Positions 25,157 through 35,229 of a DNA stretch of 64,000 bases are shown piece after piece. The notes below the pieces were generated by a model. The model saw only the letters and a program-made list of their open reading frames with translations. It was not told the DNA's origin and ran no database searches. This DNA is from JBBATK01 sp040398805 (GTDB taxonomy: Bacteria; Bacteroidota; Ignavibacteria; Kapaibacteriales; NICIL-2). The stretch is from assembly GCA_040398805.1 (NCBI GenBank), contig JBBATK010000002.1, forward strand, positions 1 to 64,000, given 5' to 3'. A program made the position numbers and the translations under genes. Within the stretch, counting starts at the first letter, position 1. Each line of letters begins with the position of its first letter.

Positions 25157-26941
25157 ATGAACATCACCGACCGTATCACATCCAGGCACGTGCCATCGAT
25201 AGCGACGTCTTCTTCACCGACACGCTCGCTATCGGCCGTCTCTTCCGTCTTTTCTTCCGCATGCTCGGCGCTTCGCGCCCGCATGACCACGCTCGCGAAC
25301 GGCGCGCTCGTCCTTGTCGCGCTCGTCTGCTCCGCCCACATGCAGGCGGCCGACGCCTCCGTGCTGAGCGGACGTATCCTGGGGAGCAACGGATCGCCCA
25401 TGGCGTATGCGGCAGTGGAGCTGTTCCGCTATGGTTCGGCGAATTCCGATACCGTCATCACGGCGGCAGCCACGGGAGCGTTCGCGCTGGAGATACCGAA
25501 GCTTGGTGTGTACAAGGTGCGCATCGTAGGACTCCATCACGAGCCCGTGAGCTTCCCTTTCATCTGCGATCTCGTCCGTCGGGAGGAGATTCAGGTGACC
25601 CTCGCCCCCACACCCCTTCCCCGCCGCATCGACAGCGTGTGCGCCGTGGGAACCTTCAACGGCTACTCCGTGGCGTCGGCGCGGCGCATGGACATGAAGA
25701 GCGGCGCCTACCGCGTGAAGATCAGCGGTGCGGACCGCGGTGCCACGTGGCAGGTGCTTGTCTATGGAGACTCCGCCACCCTGCGTCCCGTGCGCCTGTG
25801 CAGTAGCACGGCGGACGGATATGCGGTAGCAGAAGGACGCGTGGCTGCGCGCCTGGAGCCCCGCGGTCCGCAAACGGAACTTGTGTTCGATCCTGCATCC
25901 GTGCCGCAGCGCAGCGGCGTGGCAACGGTGACGGCAGGCAATGCCAGACTGCAGTCCTTCCTGGTTGCGGCTCTGGACGTGACGGAGCGGCAGGACCGAT
26001 ACAACCGTGAGATGGATGCCGCGCTTGTGGCGCACAAGCGCATGGGCGGCGATAACGCCAATTTCGATGTGAGTGCGTTTCAGAGTCGCATGGGCATAAG
26101 CGCGTATGAGCAGAGACTGAAGGAACAGATCCGTGGTGCCGACGACACTCTCACCGAGCGACTGTTGTATCTGGCGTATCTGGCATTGCCCGAAGGAGAC
26201 AAGGACAAGGGACTGATGGAGCGCGCGTTGCGCGTGATACCGGCGTGGTCCACCATGTGGGCCATCGATCCCCAAGCCATGTATAATGCCCTCAATGCAC
26301 GGCAGCGAGACAGCAAGGAGCAATACATCAATGATGTCCTGGCCACGAACACGGCAGAGAACGTCGTTGCGCCTATCGCCTATGCCGAGTGCATACAGGC
26401 GCAGGTGGCAGGTAATACTTCGCGTCAGCGGGAACTCTACAAGCTTCTCGTAAAGCGCTTTCCCGATCACCCGCTCGCCGTATCGGCGAAGCTGTATCTG
26501 AATCCGGACAGGATGATACAGCCGGGCAAGACGCTGCCAACCTTCGCCATGATGATGAACGGTGCGACAACGGCGGTCAGTTCCACGACGTTGAAAGGCA
26601 TGCGCACCCTGATCGATATCCGCACCGATCATTGCGGCGTGTGCGAGAGCGGATTTGCCGCTCTTGTCTCCGGTCTCAAGGCGTCGGAAACGAAGCCGAT
26701 TCGGATCATCAGTCTGAACATCGGCAATGAGCCGGCGGCGGTCAAGGAGGAGCGCGGCAAGGTTGTTCATGTCCAATCGGCGCGCGTCGTTCCCGAGGAG
26801 GGACAGGATACGAAGGCCCTGCTGGAGTATGTGGGCTATCCGTGGCGCATCCTTCTGAACGAGAAGATGGAGATAGAGGCGGTGGGCAACGATCTTGATA
26901 ACGAACACTGGAACGTGACCCTTCAGAGGACCGCTCCCTGA
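25157..26941 (+). CDS. Exported protein with a carboxypeptidase-like head and thioredoxin/TlpA-like C-terminus
   Basis: A 594-residue protein. A long N-terminal region ends in a membrane-insertion stretch (LANGALVLVALVCSAHMQAADA), probably a signal sequence. Next comes a carboxypeptidase-regulatory-like beta domain (SGRILGSNGSPMAYAAVELFR, about 72-135), a helical middle part with repeat-like helices, and a C-terminal thioredoxin-fold segment (GKTLPTFAMM..., then DHCGVCESGFAALV) with a CGVC redox motif and an IISLNIG strand. The layout recalls TlpA/ResA-like thiol-disulfide proteins of Bacteroidota. Likely in the periplasm as a reductase for unknown partners. Start chosen for AAAGGA upstream of the ATG. 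Confidence 0.75.
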   Translation: MNITDRITSRHVPSIATSSSPTRSLSAVSSVFSSACSALRARMTTLANGALVLVALVCSAHMQAADASVLSGRILGSNGSPMAYAAVELFRYGSANSDTVITAAATGAFALEIPKLGVYKVRIVGLHHEPVSFPFICDLVRREEIQVTLAPTPLPRRIDSVCAVGTFNGYSVASARRMDMKSGAYRVKISGADRGATWQVLVYGDSATLRPVRLCSSTADGYAVAEGRVAARLEPRGPQTELVFDPASVPQRSGVATVTAGNARLQSFLVAALDVTERQDRYNREMDAALVAHKRMGGDNANFDVSAFQSRMGISAYEQRLKEQIRGADDTLTERLLYLAYLALPEGDKDKGLMERALRVIPAWSTMWAIDPQAMYNALNARQRDSKEQYINDVLATNTAENVVAPIAYAECIQAQVAGNTSRQRELYKLLVKRFPDHPLAVSAKLYLNPDRMIQPGKTLPTFAMMMNGATTAVSSTTLKGMRTLIDIRTDHCGVCESGFAALVSGLKASETKPIRIISLNIGNEPAAVKEERGKVVHVQSARVVPEEGQDTKALLEYVGYPWRILLNEKMEIEAVGNDLDNEHWNVTLQRTAP

Positions 26942-27067
26942 TCGAGACAGGCAGTAGGCCTGGGCGGACCGGCGACGAGGTCTTCAGAATGCCTTGATGA
27001 TGTCGATACTTCCATGGTAAAACGTCAAAGAACAGTCGACGACGTTTCGACTGTCGGAGAATTTTCC

Positions 27068-28690
27068 ATGATCAAGTATAGTATACACCAACCCTCCGTT
27101 TCCGAACAGACGAAGCTCGATAAGCCGATGCGACCGCTGAATGTGCTGCTCGTGCACCAGGATCGCTCGTTCGTCACGTGGTTCGAGAACGAATTCGCGC
27201 GCATCTTCACCTTGCGTGTGATGTCCAACCCCGAGAACGCCCTCACCCACATCAAGAACGGGTACCGTCCTCACATGATCATCGGCGACGTCCGCTACGG
27301 CAAGACGAGCGGACTCGACTTCTTCCTCCAGGTGAAATACCTCTGCACCGAAGGCGTGCGGGTGATCTTCAGCAAGACCACGACAGCGAAGGACATGGAT
27401 CTGTTCAACGAACAGACCGCGGTCCATCGTTTCATCAAGCTTCCGCGACCGGGCACCGACATCCATTACCAGTTGCGCCTGCTCATCGAACAGTTCATCC
27501 CCCTTCAACGGTCGAGCACCTCGCTACAAGCCCTACTTTTTCCCAATGGAGCGCCGAAACGTGTGCGCCGCGGATCGGATTTCCTTCCAGTGGATGACAC
27601 ACGGGAGCCGCGGGACGAGGAAGGCGAGGAGAACAGCAGCGAGAGCGGAGAGTCGACCTCGAACAGACGCCGTCGCATCATCCAGCAACGACCGGTCATC
27701 AGTTCAGCGGTCGAGCCCCTGAAGATCAAGGGCGGATCGCATGCGGAGGAAGGACTCCAGGAGCTTCTCGACTCCATCGAGAACGAACCGGAATACGAAG
27801 CAATAGCGATGGTCGACGACCCGGCCGATGCCATGGATAAGGATGACGTTGCGAACAACGCGGACGCCGATGAAACGACCGAGGACACGGTCCACCTGGT
27901 ACCGCTCGAACCCTTCGACGTCGCGGCACCATCCCGAAGGGAATCGCCACTCCGCAGTTCCGCGCCCGTGAGGTCGCTCATCCGTCTCCTCAGCGGAACA
28001 CCGCCGGAGATGCACCGGTACCACGTGAACAATCATGCTCATGGAGTGGCCGACATCGCCGTGGCGCTGGCCACGCTGATGTCCTTCTCGGAAGAGGAGA
28101 TCGACACCGTTCGCATCGCAGCTCTCCTGCATGATTGCGGCAAGTACGGCATGGATGAACGCATCCTGTCGTTCACACCGGACATGCTGTCCGAAATCGA
28201 CCGGAGCCGATACGCGTCGCATACGGAACGCGGACGCGCCTTGCTGGCCGGCATCGAGGGATTGGAGTACGCCGGCAAAATCGTAGCACAGCATCATGAG
28301 CGGTACGACGGATCGGGTTTTCCGGAAAAGCTCGAAGGTCCGCAGATCGTCATCGAGGCGCAGATCATCAACATCGCCGACGAGTATCACAACCGCGTCT
28401 ACCGCTTGCCGAACTTCACGCGTATGACAGCGACGACACGCACGAAAGAGACATCGCTCTCGAGTGTCGCCATCGAGTACCGTCAGGCCCAGGCGCTCGC
28501 CATGATACGTAACCAGAAACAGCGGTTCGCTCCCGCGGTGAGCAAGGCCTTCATGGAACTCGCGTTCAGCGACATGTGCGCGCTTGTACGACCCGGTACG
28601 GAGAACAAAGGCAACGACCCCACGCTCGTCGATGAGATCGCAAAGAAGTACTCGGCGGGCACCGCACCCAGTCTCCCCACCGACGGTTGA
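27068..28690 (+). CDS. Receiver-like plus HD-GYP domain protein
   Basis: A 540-residue cytoplasmic protein. Residues 24-155 resemble a receiver domain (VLLVHQDRSFV, D74 in IIGDVRYG, and FIKLP in place of the switch Lys region), but the acidic pocket is HQD rather than the usual acid pair. An acidic, low-complexity linker follows (about 180-300), then an HD-GYP domain: HD at 355-356 (LLHDCGKYG), HHERYDGSGFP (409-419), and NIADEY. The family degrades cyclic-di-GMP. I chose the ATG at 27068 (GGAGA site) over 27014. Phosphorylation control is doubtful because of the altered pocket. Confidence 0.8.
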   Translation: MIKYSIHQPSVSEQTKLDKPMRPLNVLLVHQDRSFVTWFENEFARIFTLRVMSNPENALTHIKNGYRPHMIIGDVRYGKTSGLDFFLQVKYLCTEGVRVIFSKTTTAKDMDLFNEQTAVHRFIKLPRPGTDIHYQLRLLIEQFIPLQRSSTSLQALLFPNGAPKRVRRGSDFLPVDDTREPRDEEGEENSSESGESTSNRRRRIIQQRPVISSAVEPLKIKGGSHAEEGLQELLDSIENEPEYEAIAMVDDPADAMDKDDVANNADADETTEDTVHLVPLEPFDVAAPSRRESPLRSSAPVRSLIRLLSGTPPEMHRYHVNNHAHGVADIAVALATLMSFSEEEIDTVRIAALLHDCGKYGMDERILSFTPDMLSEIDRSRYASHTERGRALLAGIEGLEYAGKIVAQHHERYDGSGFPEKLEGPQIVIEAQIINIADEYHNRVYRLPNFTRMTATTRTKETSLSSVAIEYRQAQALAMIRNQKQRFAPAVSKAFMELAFSDMCALVRPGTENKGNDPTLVDEIAKKYSAGTAPSLPTDG

Positions 28691-28768
28691 TGCACCGCGC
28701 GAACTCCCGTCATCGAAGAGTCGACGGGCATGTGCACGGCGTCCCGAACCCGCATGGCATCGCGATCA

Positions 28769-31700
28769 TCAGTGAAGGACAAGGACAGGAACGGCGAAGG
28801 AACGACCGGCGGCGGTGACGACGCAGTGATACATACCCGAGGGGAATTCGTCGGCATTGAACAGCAACTCGAAACGCCCGCCCGCATGATGGTCATCCTG
28901 CAAGAGCGTGCGCGTGCGACCATAGGTATCCACCAACTCGATGCGCACCGGCGACTCGAAGCCCACACCATAGTCTATCGTCGCAACGGATCCCTGCACG
29001 GGCTGCGGCTTCACGCCATACAGGGCGAAGGACTGCGCGGACAGACTCACCTTCCGTAACTCCCGCACACATCCGAAGGGCACGACCTCTGCATCAAGAG
29101 GCAGAGGGCGCAGGCAGACGTCCTGATCGAAGAACCATACGCTGTCCACCTGCGGACGGAACGACGAGACGGACGAGAGCAAGACGCGGAACTGCGGCAG
29201 GAGAACGATCTCATCACTTCTCAGCGGCACACCTCCCTGCAGCTCGAACCGCACGGATGCGAAGGACGCATCGCGTTGTTCCGTACCCGCACGCAAGGTC
29301 CAGCCTTGTGTGCGAAGCACCTCGCCCATGCTGACGGTGTCCGTGTAGCTCATCCACGATTTTTCATACCGCACGCGCACACCGATGGCGCGCAACGGCG
29401 CATCGCTCCACGCGGCGGAACGGAGTTGCACCGGCAGGCGGAAGGTTCCGCCTTCGCTGACGCTTGCGGGAAGCACGGCGACGGTCACCGAACGTGTCTC
29501 CGTTTGCAAACGGATCCGCACCCGGTGCGTGGTATCGGTGCCACCGTCTCCCGCGTTGCTGTGCACACCGAGTTCGATCCACACATCACCGGCGCGAACG
29601 GGTCGCACACGAACGGGAATGCGAAGCACGGCCCGCGGGACGAGCGTGGTATCGCGGAGCAACGAATCGCCGAGGACGACGTCGAGGCCGTCGCTTCGAA
29701 GCACGGAGAGGGAGTCGAAACGTATGTCCGTTTCACCGTCGTTCAGCACCTCGATGACGGTATCTCGGGAATCGCATGCGACGACCGCGCCGGCGTCCAC
29801 CTCGGTCGTGCGTAGGCGTCGCGCGCACGGGATGACGAAGATAGGTATGCGGGTGGAGGCGCTGCAGCCGCCGGGAGCGCGGAGGGTGACGGTGTACATG
29901 GTGGTCGACAGCGGACGTGCCGTCGGGTTCGCACACGTGGTGCAGGATAACCCGTCGGGCGGTGACCATGAATAGGTCTCGCCGGACACGCCGCCTTGGA
30001 CGAGGAGGCGGGACTCACCGTAGGTCTCGCACAAGGTGTCCGTGTCCACGGTCACCACCGGCAACGGTGTGGGGGAGACATCCACCCATATCGAATCGCG
30101 TGCCGTGCATCCGATGCTGTTCGACGAGCTGACGACGACGTACCGGGAACGGGTCGGGAAGATGGAGGTGGTATCACAGTCGGTGCAGGAAAGGCCGGCG
30201 GTGCTGTCCCAGCGTATCGGACCCGCATCGCTGCGGGCGGAGAGCACCGCGCGGTCGCCACGACACACCCGCACGGTATCCGCTGCGAGCGTGATGGCGG
30301 GCGACGGACGGGTCTGCACGGAGACGGTCGCCGAGCGTTCGCAGCCGGCCCGTGTCCTCGCACGGACGGTGTAGGTCTGTGCGGCGGTGACGCCGACACG
30401 CGGCGAGGCACAGTCCGTACAGCTCAGTCCCGTGGCGGGAGTCCAGACGATGGAGTCGGCTCCGGCGATCTGCGTTTGCAGGTCCATCACCGTACCGACA
30501 CACACCACGGTATCCGTGAATCCCGTCCTGATGAGGGGCACGGGCAGCACGGTCACCGCGAAGGTATCGACGGTGACACAGCCGGCGGCGCTCACGGCCG
30601 TGAGCGTATAGCGGATGGAGGAGTCGGGAGTGAAGCTAAGCGCGCGAAGGCCGACGCCGGGCAGATAGGTGGTGGGCTGCCAGGCAAGCGTGGACGCATT
30701 CGTCTGCACGACCACGAATATCTGTGTACCGGCGCAGACGGTGGTGTCGGCGGGGCCGCGGAGCGTCGGCGGATCCGCGACGATGACATCGAGGGTGGCC
30801 TGACTCCAGCATGCGGCGGAGTCGCCAGAGATGGTATACCGTGACGACTTCTGCGGTTTGATGACGACGTCGGTGCACGTGGAGCAGCTGAGTCCCGCGG
30901 AAGGTGTCCACCGTACGTTTCCGGAATACGGGATTTTGACCACAAGACTGTCGCCCCGGCATACGGTGATGGGTCTGGGGAACATGCCGGCGAAGCCTTT
31001 GGCGTAGCGGATGCGGACGGTGTCGGTGGCGGTGCAGCGCGGTGACGGTCCGTTCCGCACGGTCACGGTGTACGTGATATCACGAACGGGGGTGACGGTG
31101 GTGACCGGACAATTCACGCAGGAGAGTCCGACCGGGGGCGACCACACGGCATCCGTGAACTGTCCGTCGGCGCGAAGCACGAACGGCGCATCGGTGCAGA
31201 TGACGGTGTCGGGGGTGGCATCCACGGTGGGCATCTGATACACGACGACGGTGATGCTGTCCAGGATGGTACAGCCTAACGAGTCCACCGCATTCAGGAT
31301 GAAGGTGGTGTTCTGGGTGGGAGCGATACGGAACGACGTACAGCTGTCGCACGGTGGACGAGGTCCGCCGCGGACACCGCTCCACGAGAAGCTTGCGGCC
31401 TTTCCTCGCACATTGACCACGGCGGTGTCGCCGATACAGATGCTCTGGTCCGGTCCCGCACTCACCGCATCATCCTCGATATCAGGAACGAAGGCCATGC
31501 CCCCTACGTACCCGTAGGAGATGGCGGCACCATAACCGTACACGTACAGACCGATGAGTTTCGGACTATCCAGCGTGTGCGCTCCGTCTTTCATCGGCAC
31601 GTGCGCATAGACATAGCAGGTGTTCGGCACCGCTCGCCACGTGGCCGTGATGGGTTGTCCGTCCAGCGTGATACTCGATGCATTGCTCTGCGCAGTCATC

Positions 31701-32911
31701 ACCGTGATGAATTGGTACACGTAGTCGCCGGTGGCCTGGCAGTTCGTGAACCGGTATTGTTTCAGGTACTGGGCGCGCGGGGGAACGATGAGCATGAAAG
31801 GGTCGCCGTTCTGAAGGGTCTGACCGACGGAATGCGAGCGTTTGAAGAGCGCCACACAGACCTTCGCGGACGCGGTGAGGAGTCCGGCCGCCGTCAGTGG
31901 CGCCTCGTACACCTGACCCCTGTTGAGCGTGGTGATGACGACGTTGTTGAGTCGTACTTGCGTGTTGTCTTCTGCGGCAATCACCCTATACAGGTCGGTC
32001 ACACCGGTCACATCGATGGTTCCCGGCGGAGCGGCAAGGGGTGTGAGGATATACGACCGACCCCAGACGGAGACGGGCGGGAGCTGCTCGAAGAGGTGGT
32101 CGCGGGACTGGATGACGCCCCGTTGTTCCACGGGCACGAGCGCCCGTTGGTGTCCGCCGAACACCGCCACGGGCGCACTGGAGATGACACGCGTGCCGGA
32201 GAAATCATAATTGAGTTGCGAGGAGGAGAACGCGGTCTGGCATAGCCACGCCTCGCCGCGCTGCAGCGTGATGGACTTCGTGGCGAGTCCGCTGGTGAGC
32301 GACGGGGCCGAGGGGATGATGTTGACGATAGTGTTATCCTCCGTTGCGACCACGCAGAATTCCGATGGGGTGTAGCTGAGGGTCGGACCCGAATTATCCG
32401 TGACTCCGTCTGCCTTGTACGTGAGGATCTGATACTCTTTTCCCAGCGCGGGAACGGGATACAGCATGGCGGCATCGCTCGTCGTGACGGACTGGTTCAT
32501 GGCATACACCGCCACATTCTCGGAAGTGGTGATGTGGAAGGTACGCCGCACGGGACGTTCATTGTCGTTATTGGGATCGAAGGCCAGACTTTGGTTATAC
32601 CCTCTCAGCTCGTAGCCGTTCCATTGGATGGCGAACTGATAGATGACCGCGGGATTCGATATGGTGAAACTGCGGGACTGAGGCACCGAGCCGTTGCTGT
32701 ACCGGATGGTTCCCGTGGTGGGGACATCGGCAACGACATAGATATACAGACTGTCGTCCGAGGCAGGTCCGTAGTTATGGATGTTGGGAAGGAACGCAAG
32801 GAAGAACTCCTTGCCTTTCGTGGTCTGTTGTGCGCGCATTTCAATGCCGGCCAGGAGCACGATGAGCACCGAGAGCAGGAAGAGCCGTCTGTATGGACGC
32901 GGTGATATCAT
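28769..32911 (-). CDS. Giant T9SS cargo with an IgGFc-binding-like head and seven Cys-rich repeats
   Basis: A 1380-residue secreted protein. Signal peptide (YRRLFLLSVLIVLLAGIEMRAQ), then a long beta-rich region starting TTKGKEFFLAFLPNIHNYG, typical of the IgGFc-binding-like N-terminal domain of gliding-type bacteria. Seven repeats of about 75 residues follow, with the core W-[ST]-P-x-x-G-L-S-C-x-x-C and a final x-G-C (one deviates, with YLPGVGLRALSF). Then come an Ig-like/DUF region and a C-terminal sorting-domain segment (SPVRIELVDTYGRTRTLL, PSGMYHCVVTA). It probably acts at or beyond the cell surface, in adhesion or motility. The start at 32911 begins the signal peptide. Confidence 0.85.
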   Translation of the reverse strand: MISPRPYRRLFLLSVLIVLLAGIEMRAQQTTKGKEFFLAFLPNIHNYGPASDDSLYIYVVADVPTTGTIRYSNGSVPQSRSFTISNPAVIYQFAIQWNGYELRGYNQSLAFDPNNDNERPVRRTFHITTSENVAVYAMNQSVTTSDAAMLYPVPALGKEYQILTYKADGVTDNSGPTLSYTPSEFCVVATEDNTIVNIIPSAPSLTSGLATKSITLQRGEAWLCQTAFSSSQLNYDFSGTRVISSAPVAVFGGHQRALVPVEQRGVIQSRDHLFEQLPPVSVWGRSYILTPLAAPPGTIDVTGVTDLYRVIAAEDNTQVRLNNVVITTLNRGQVYEAPLTAAGLLTASAKVCVALFKRSHSVGQTLQNGDPFMLIVPPRAQYLKQYRFTNCQATGDYVYQFITVMTAQSNASSITLDGQPITATWRAVPNTCYVYAHVPMKDGAHTLDSPKLIGLYVYGYGAAISYGYVGGMAFVPDIEDDAVSAGPDQSICIGDTAVVNVRGKAASFSWSGVRGGPRPPCDSCTSFRIAPTQNTTFILNAVDSLGCTILDSITVVVYQMPTVDATPDTVICTDAPFVLRADGQFTDAVWSPPVGLSCVNCPVTTVTPVRDITYTVTVRNGPSPRCTATDTVRIRYAKGFAGMFPRPITVCRGDSLVVKIPYSGNVRWTPSAGLSCSTCTDVVIKPQKSSRYTISGDSAACWSQATLDVIVADPPTLRGPADTTVCAGTQIFVVVQTNASTLAWQPTTYLPGVGLRALSFTPDSSIRYTLTAVSAAGCVTVDTFAVTVLPVPLIRTGFTDTVVCVGTVMDLQTQIAGADSIVWTPATGLSCTDCASPRVGVTAAQTYTVRARTRAGCERSATVSVQTRPSPAITLAADTVRVCRGDRAVLSARSDAGPIRWDSTAGLSCTDCDTTSIFPTRSRYVVVSSSNSIGCTARDSIWVDVSPTPLPVVTVDTDTLCETYGESRLLVQGGVSGETYSWSPPDGLSCTTCANPTARPLSTTMYTVTLRAPGGCSASTRIPIFVIPCARRLRTTEVDAGAVVACDSRDTVIEVLNDGETDIRFDSLSVLRSDGLDVVLGDSLLRDTTLVPRAVLRIPVRVRPVRAGDVWIELGVHSNAGDGGTDTTHRVRIRLQTETRSVTVAVLPASVSEGGTFRLPVQLRSAAWSDAPLRAIGVRVRYEKSWMSYTDTVSMGEVLRTQGWTLRAGTEQRDASFASVRFELQGGVPLRSDEIVLLPQFRVLLSSVSSFRPQVDSVWFFDQDVCLRPLPLDAEVVPFGCVRELRKVSLSAQSFALYGVKPQPVQGSVATIDYGVGFESPVRIELVDTYGRTRTLLQDDHHAGGRFELLFNADEFPSGMYHCVVTAAGRSFAVPVLVLH

Positions 32912-33312
32912 GAGGAGAGTCCCGCCATGCACAACAACCGAAGAGGTCCGCCGACACGGACGCCGTGACGCTGCCGGACGCGAGGAAAATAGCCCGCCGA
33001 AGCCTCCCCACCAACGAAAATGCACGCATGAGCGAACGCACTCGGAATGGCCATGAATCACGGCGGATCATCGACCGAGTGGATTCCATGGAAGGGGCGT
33101 CTCATCACGTTCAACGGCACCATGGCGAAGCCGCCGGCAAAACCGGAATTCCGTGTATCTTTGCGCACCGTTCCTCCGGCGGGAGCATTCATCAGGGTAC
33201 GTAGGCTCAACCGGATTCATCGTCGACGTCCGTCCGTCCACCGGAGGCCATGAGCCGGCCGGGGTCGGCCTGCGTCTTCGGCAGTATTCTTCACCTATTT
33301 CAGTGCAACGTC
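32912..33312. other. Divergent intergenic region
   Basis: Separates the giant T9SS cargo (minus) from leucine dehydrogenase (plus). It holds TATCTTTG on the plus strand at 33156-33163, an exact TAnnTTTG box 150 bases before the dehydrogenase start, without an obvious -33 TTG. Nothing coding is supported. Confidence 0.5.
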
Positions 33313-34398
33313 ATGTTTCAGGATCTGGAATCATACGGTCATGAGCAGGTAGTGTTATGCTCGGATCCCCGCAGCGGTCTTCGCGCCATCATCGGTATTC
33401 ACGACACCACCCTCGGACCTGCCCTTGGCGGTACGCGTATGTGGAAGTACGCAAGCGATGCGGACGCGATAACGGACGCTCTGCGTCTTTCGCGCGGTAT
33501 GACGTATAAGGCAGCCGTTGCAGGACTGAACCTGGGCGGAGGCAAGGCGGTGATATTGGGTGATTCGCGGACGGAGAAATCCGAAGCGCTGTTCCGCGCC
33601 TATGGTCGTTTTGTCAATACATTGGGCGGCAAGTACATCACAGCGGAAGACGTAGGAACGTCGGTGCAGGACATGGAGTACATCCGCATGGAGACGCGCT
33701 TCGTGACAGGAGTGGGCGGCCACGGCGGAAGCGGCGATCCCTCGCCCTTCACTGCGCTCGGCGTGTATTGCGGTGTCAAAGCGGCAGCGCATGCCCAATA
33801 CGGTAGCGATTCCTTGTCGGGAAAACGCATCGTGGTTCAGGGTGCGGGCAATGTGGCACGCCATCTTACCCATCACCTTGTCAAAGACGGCGCAAAGGTC
33901 TTTGTCACCGACATTTTTGAAGACAAGGCCCGCGCACTCTGTGCGGAAGCCGGTGCGGAGTACATCGCGCCCGATGACGTGTACGGATTCGATTGCGACA
34001 TCCTGTCGCCGAACGCTCTTGGCGCCATCATCAACGACGACACCATCGGCCAGCTCCGTTGCTCTGTCGTGGCGGGCGGTGCGAACAACCAATTGAAGGA
34101 CGAACGTGTGCACGGCGAGGCATTGAAGCAGAAAGGCATCCTCTATGCACCGGATTATGTGATCAACGCGGGCGGACTCATCAACGTGTCCTCCGAAATC
34201 GAGAACTGGTCCGTCGACCAGGTCACCCGCAAGGTCGAAGGCATCTACGACACCCTGGTGAAGATTTTCGCGACAGCGAAAACCGAGGGCATCCTCACGG
34301 TTGATGCGTCGAACCGCATCGCCGAAGAACGCATCGCCAAGGTTCGCCATATCCACGGCAATTTCACGGGAGTTCCGAATATCCGCGGTGGCAATTGA
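33313..34398 (+). CDS. Leucine dehydrogenase (Glu/Leu/Phe/Val dehydrogenase family)
   Basis: Reversibly deaminates leucine, and usually valine and isoleucine, to the 2-oxoacid with NAD. The 361-residue length is typical. Visible: GPALGGTRMW (35-44), the substrate-binding Lys66 in MTYKAAVAG, the catalytic Lys78 in GGGKAV, and a Rossmann motif GAGNVARHL with DIFED after it, which favours NAD over NADP. ANNQL and INAGGLINV are family-conserved. I chose the ATG at 33313 for the family-like MFQ N-terminus; 21 more codons are open upstream. Probably serves branched-chain amino acid breakdown or fatty-acid precursor supply. Confidence 0.92.
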   Translation: MFQDLESYGHEQVVLCSDPRSGLRAIIGIHDTTLGPALGGTRMWKYASDADAITDALRLSRGMTYKAAVAGLNLGGGKAVILGDSRTEKSEALFRAYGRFVNTLGGKYITAEDVGTSVQDMEYIRMETRFVTGVGGHGGSGDPSPFTALGVYCGVKAAAHAQYGSDSLSGKRIVVQGAGNVARHLTHHLVKDGAKVFVTDIFEDKARALCAEAGAEYIAPDDVYGFDCDILSPNALGAIINDDTIGQLRCSVVAGGANNQLKDERVHGEALKQKGILYAPDYVINAGGLINVSSEIENWSVDQVTRKVEGIYDTLVKIFATAKTEGILTVDASNRIAEERIAKVRHIHGNFTGVPNIRGGN

Positions 34399-34496
34399 TT
34401 CGATGCGATGGTTCCGTTCGTATCGAGGACTGGAAGAGCAGGCAGGGACGAGACGAGAGATTATTCAACGCGAGAGTTCGCAGTCAGGTTTGACAT

Positions 34497-35135
34497 ATGA
34501 AGAAAAGGGCGACACCGCAACCCGAAGAATTCCCGCTGAGCCGGACCCGCAGTATCGATGGTACGCGCAGGCTGGCAAGAGAGAAGGTCGTGCAGATACT
34601 CAGCGCGTACGAGTCGATGCTGATAGAGGGTGCGGACGTGCAGTCCGTCGATACGGAGCATATGTTCCGGCACATCTTCTATCGTGATTTCAACTTAGGA
34701 GAGGGTGAAGAGCAGCAGCACGGACGTCCGCTTCGCACCGACGAAGTGGAGGAAATGGAGTCCGACACGCCCATCACCTGGCGAGAGAAAGATATCAACT
34801 TCGCCCGCACCCTGTTCTTCACGACGGTCGCGAACGCCAAGGCGCTCGATGAACGCATAGAACGGTTGGCGCAGAATTGGGATTTGGAGCGTATCGCCCT
34901 TACCGACCGCCTGTTGTTGCGTATGGCCATCACGGAAATGATGACGTTCAGCGATATCGTTCCGCGGATCACGATCAACGAAGCGATAGAGCTGGCGAAA
35001 GTCTATTCCACGGAAAAAAGCAGTGTCTTCATCAACGGTATCCTGGATGTGGCCCGCGATGAGCTCGTGACCGAGGGATTGCTGGCATCGACGCCCGAAC
35101 AGGACGAAAAGGCCGCCGCATCGTCTGAAGAGTGA
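34497..35135 (+). CDS. nusB: Transcription antitermination protein NusB
   Basis: A 212-residue RNA-binding protein that, with NusE (S10), supports antitermination in rRNA operons. The N-terminal helix RRLAREKVVQILSAYE is the family's R-x-x-A-x-x-x-x-[LF]-x-x-L, and the C-terminal domain WDLERIALTDRLLLRMAITEMM...ITINEAIELAKVYSTEKSSVFINGILD is highly characteristic. An insertion of about 45 residues in the middle and a Glu-rich tail make it longer than the usual 140-165. It starts 98 bases after leucine dehydrogenase. Confidence 0.93.
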   Translation: MKKRATPQPEEFPLSRTRSIDGTRRLAREKVVQILSAYESMLIEGADVQSVDTEHMFRHIFYRDFNLGEGEEQQHGRPLRTDEVEEMESDTPITWREKDINFARTLFFTTVANAKALDERIERLAQNWDLERIALTDRLLLRMAITEMMTFSDIVPRITINEAIELAKVYSTEKSSVFINGILDVARDELVTEGLLASTPEQDEKAAASSEE

Positions 35136-35229
35136 CCTGTGGCGACTTCCGGCTACTCGGGCCTTGGCACGGAGATTGCCATGGTCGGGTGACCGCGTTC
35201 GATAAAAACACACGACGAGGAGAGTATTC

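Noticed and set aside
25229..26908. 559-codon open frame on the minus strand
   Set aside because: It is antisense to the thioredoxin-fold gene in a GC-rich region, has no ribosome site or recognisable domain, and is rich in His/Arg as expected of a shadow frame.
33355..34356. 333-codon minus-strand frame opposite leucine dehydrogenase
   Set aside because: Shadow of a strongly recognised gene; composition (Cys/His/Arg/Val-rich) is typical of antisense frames.
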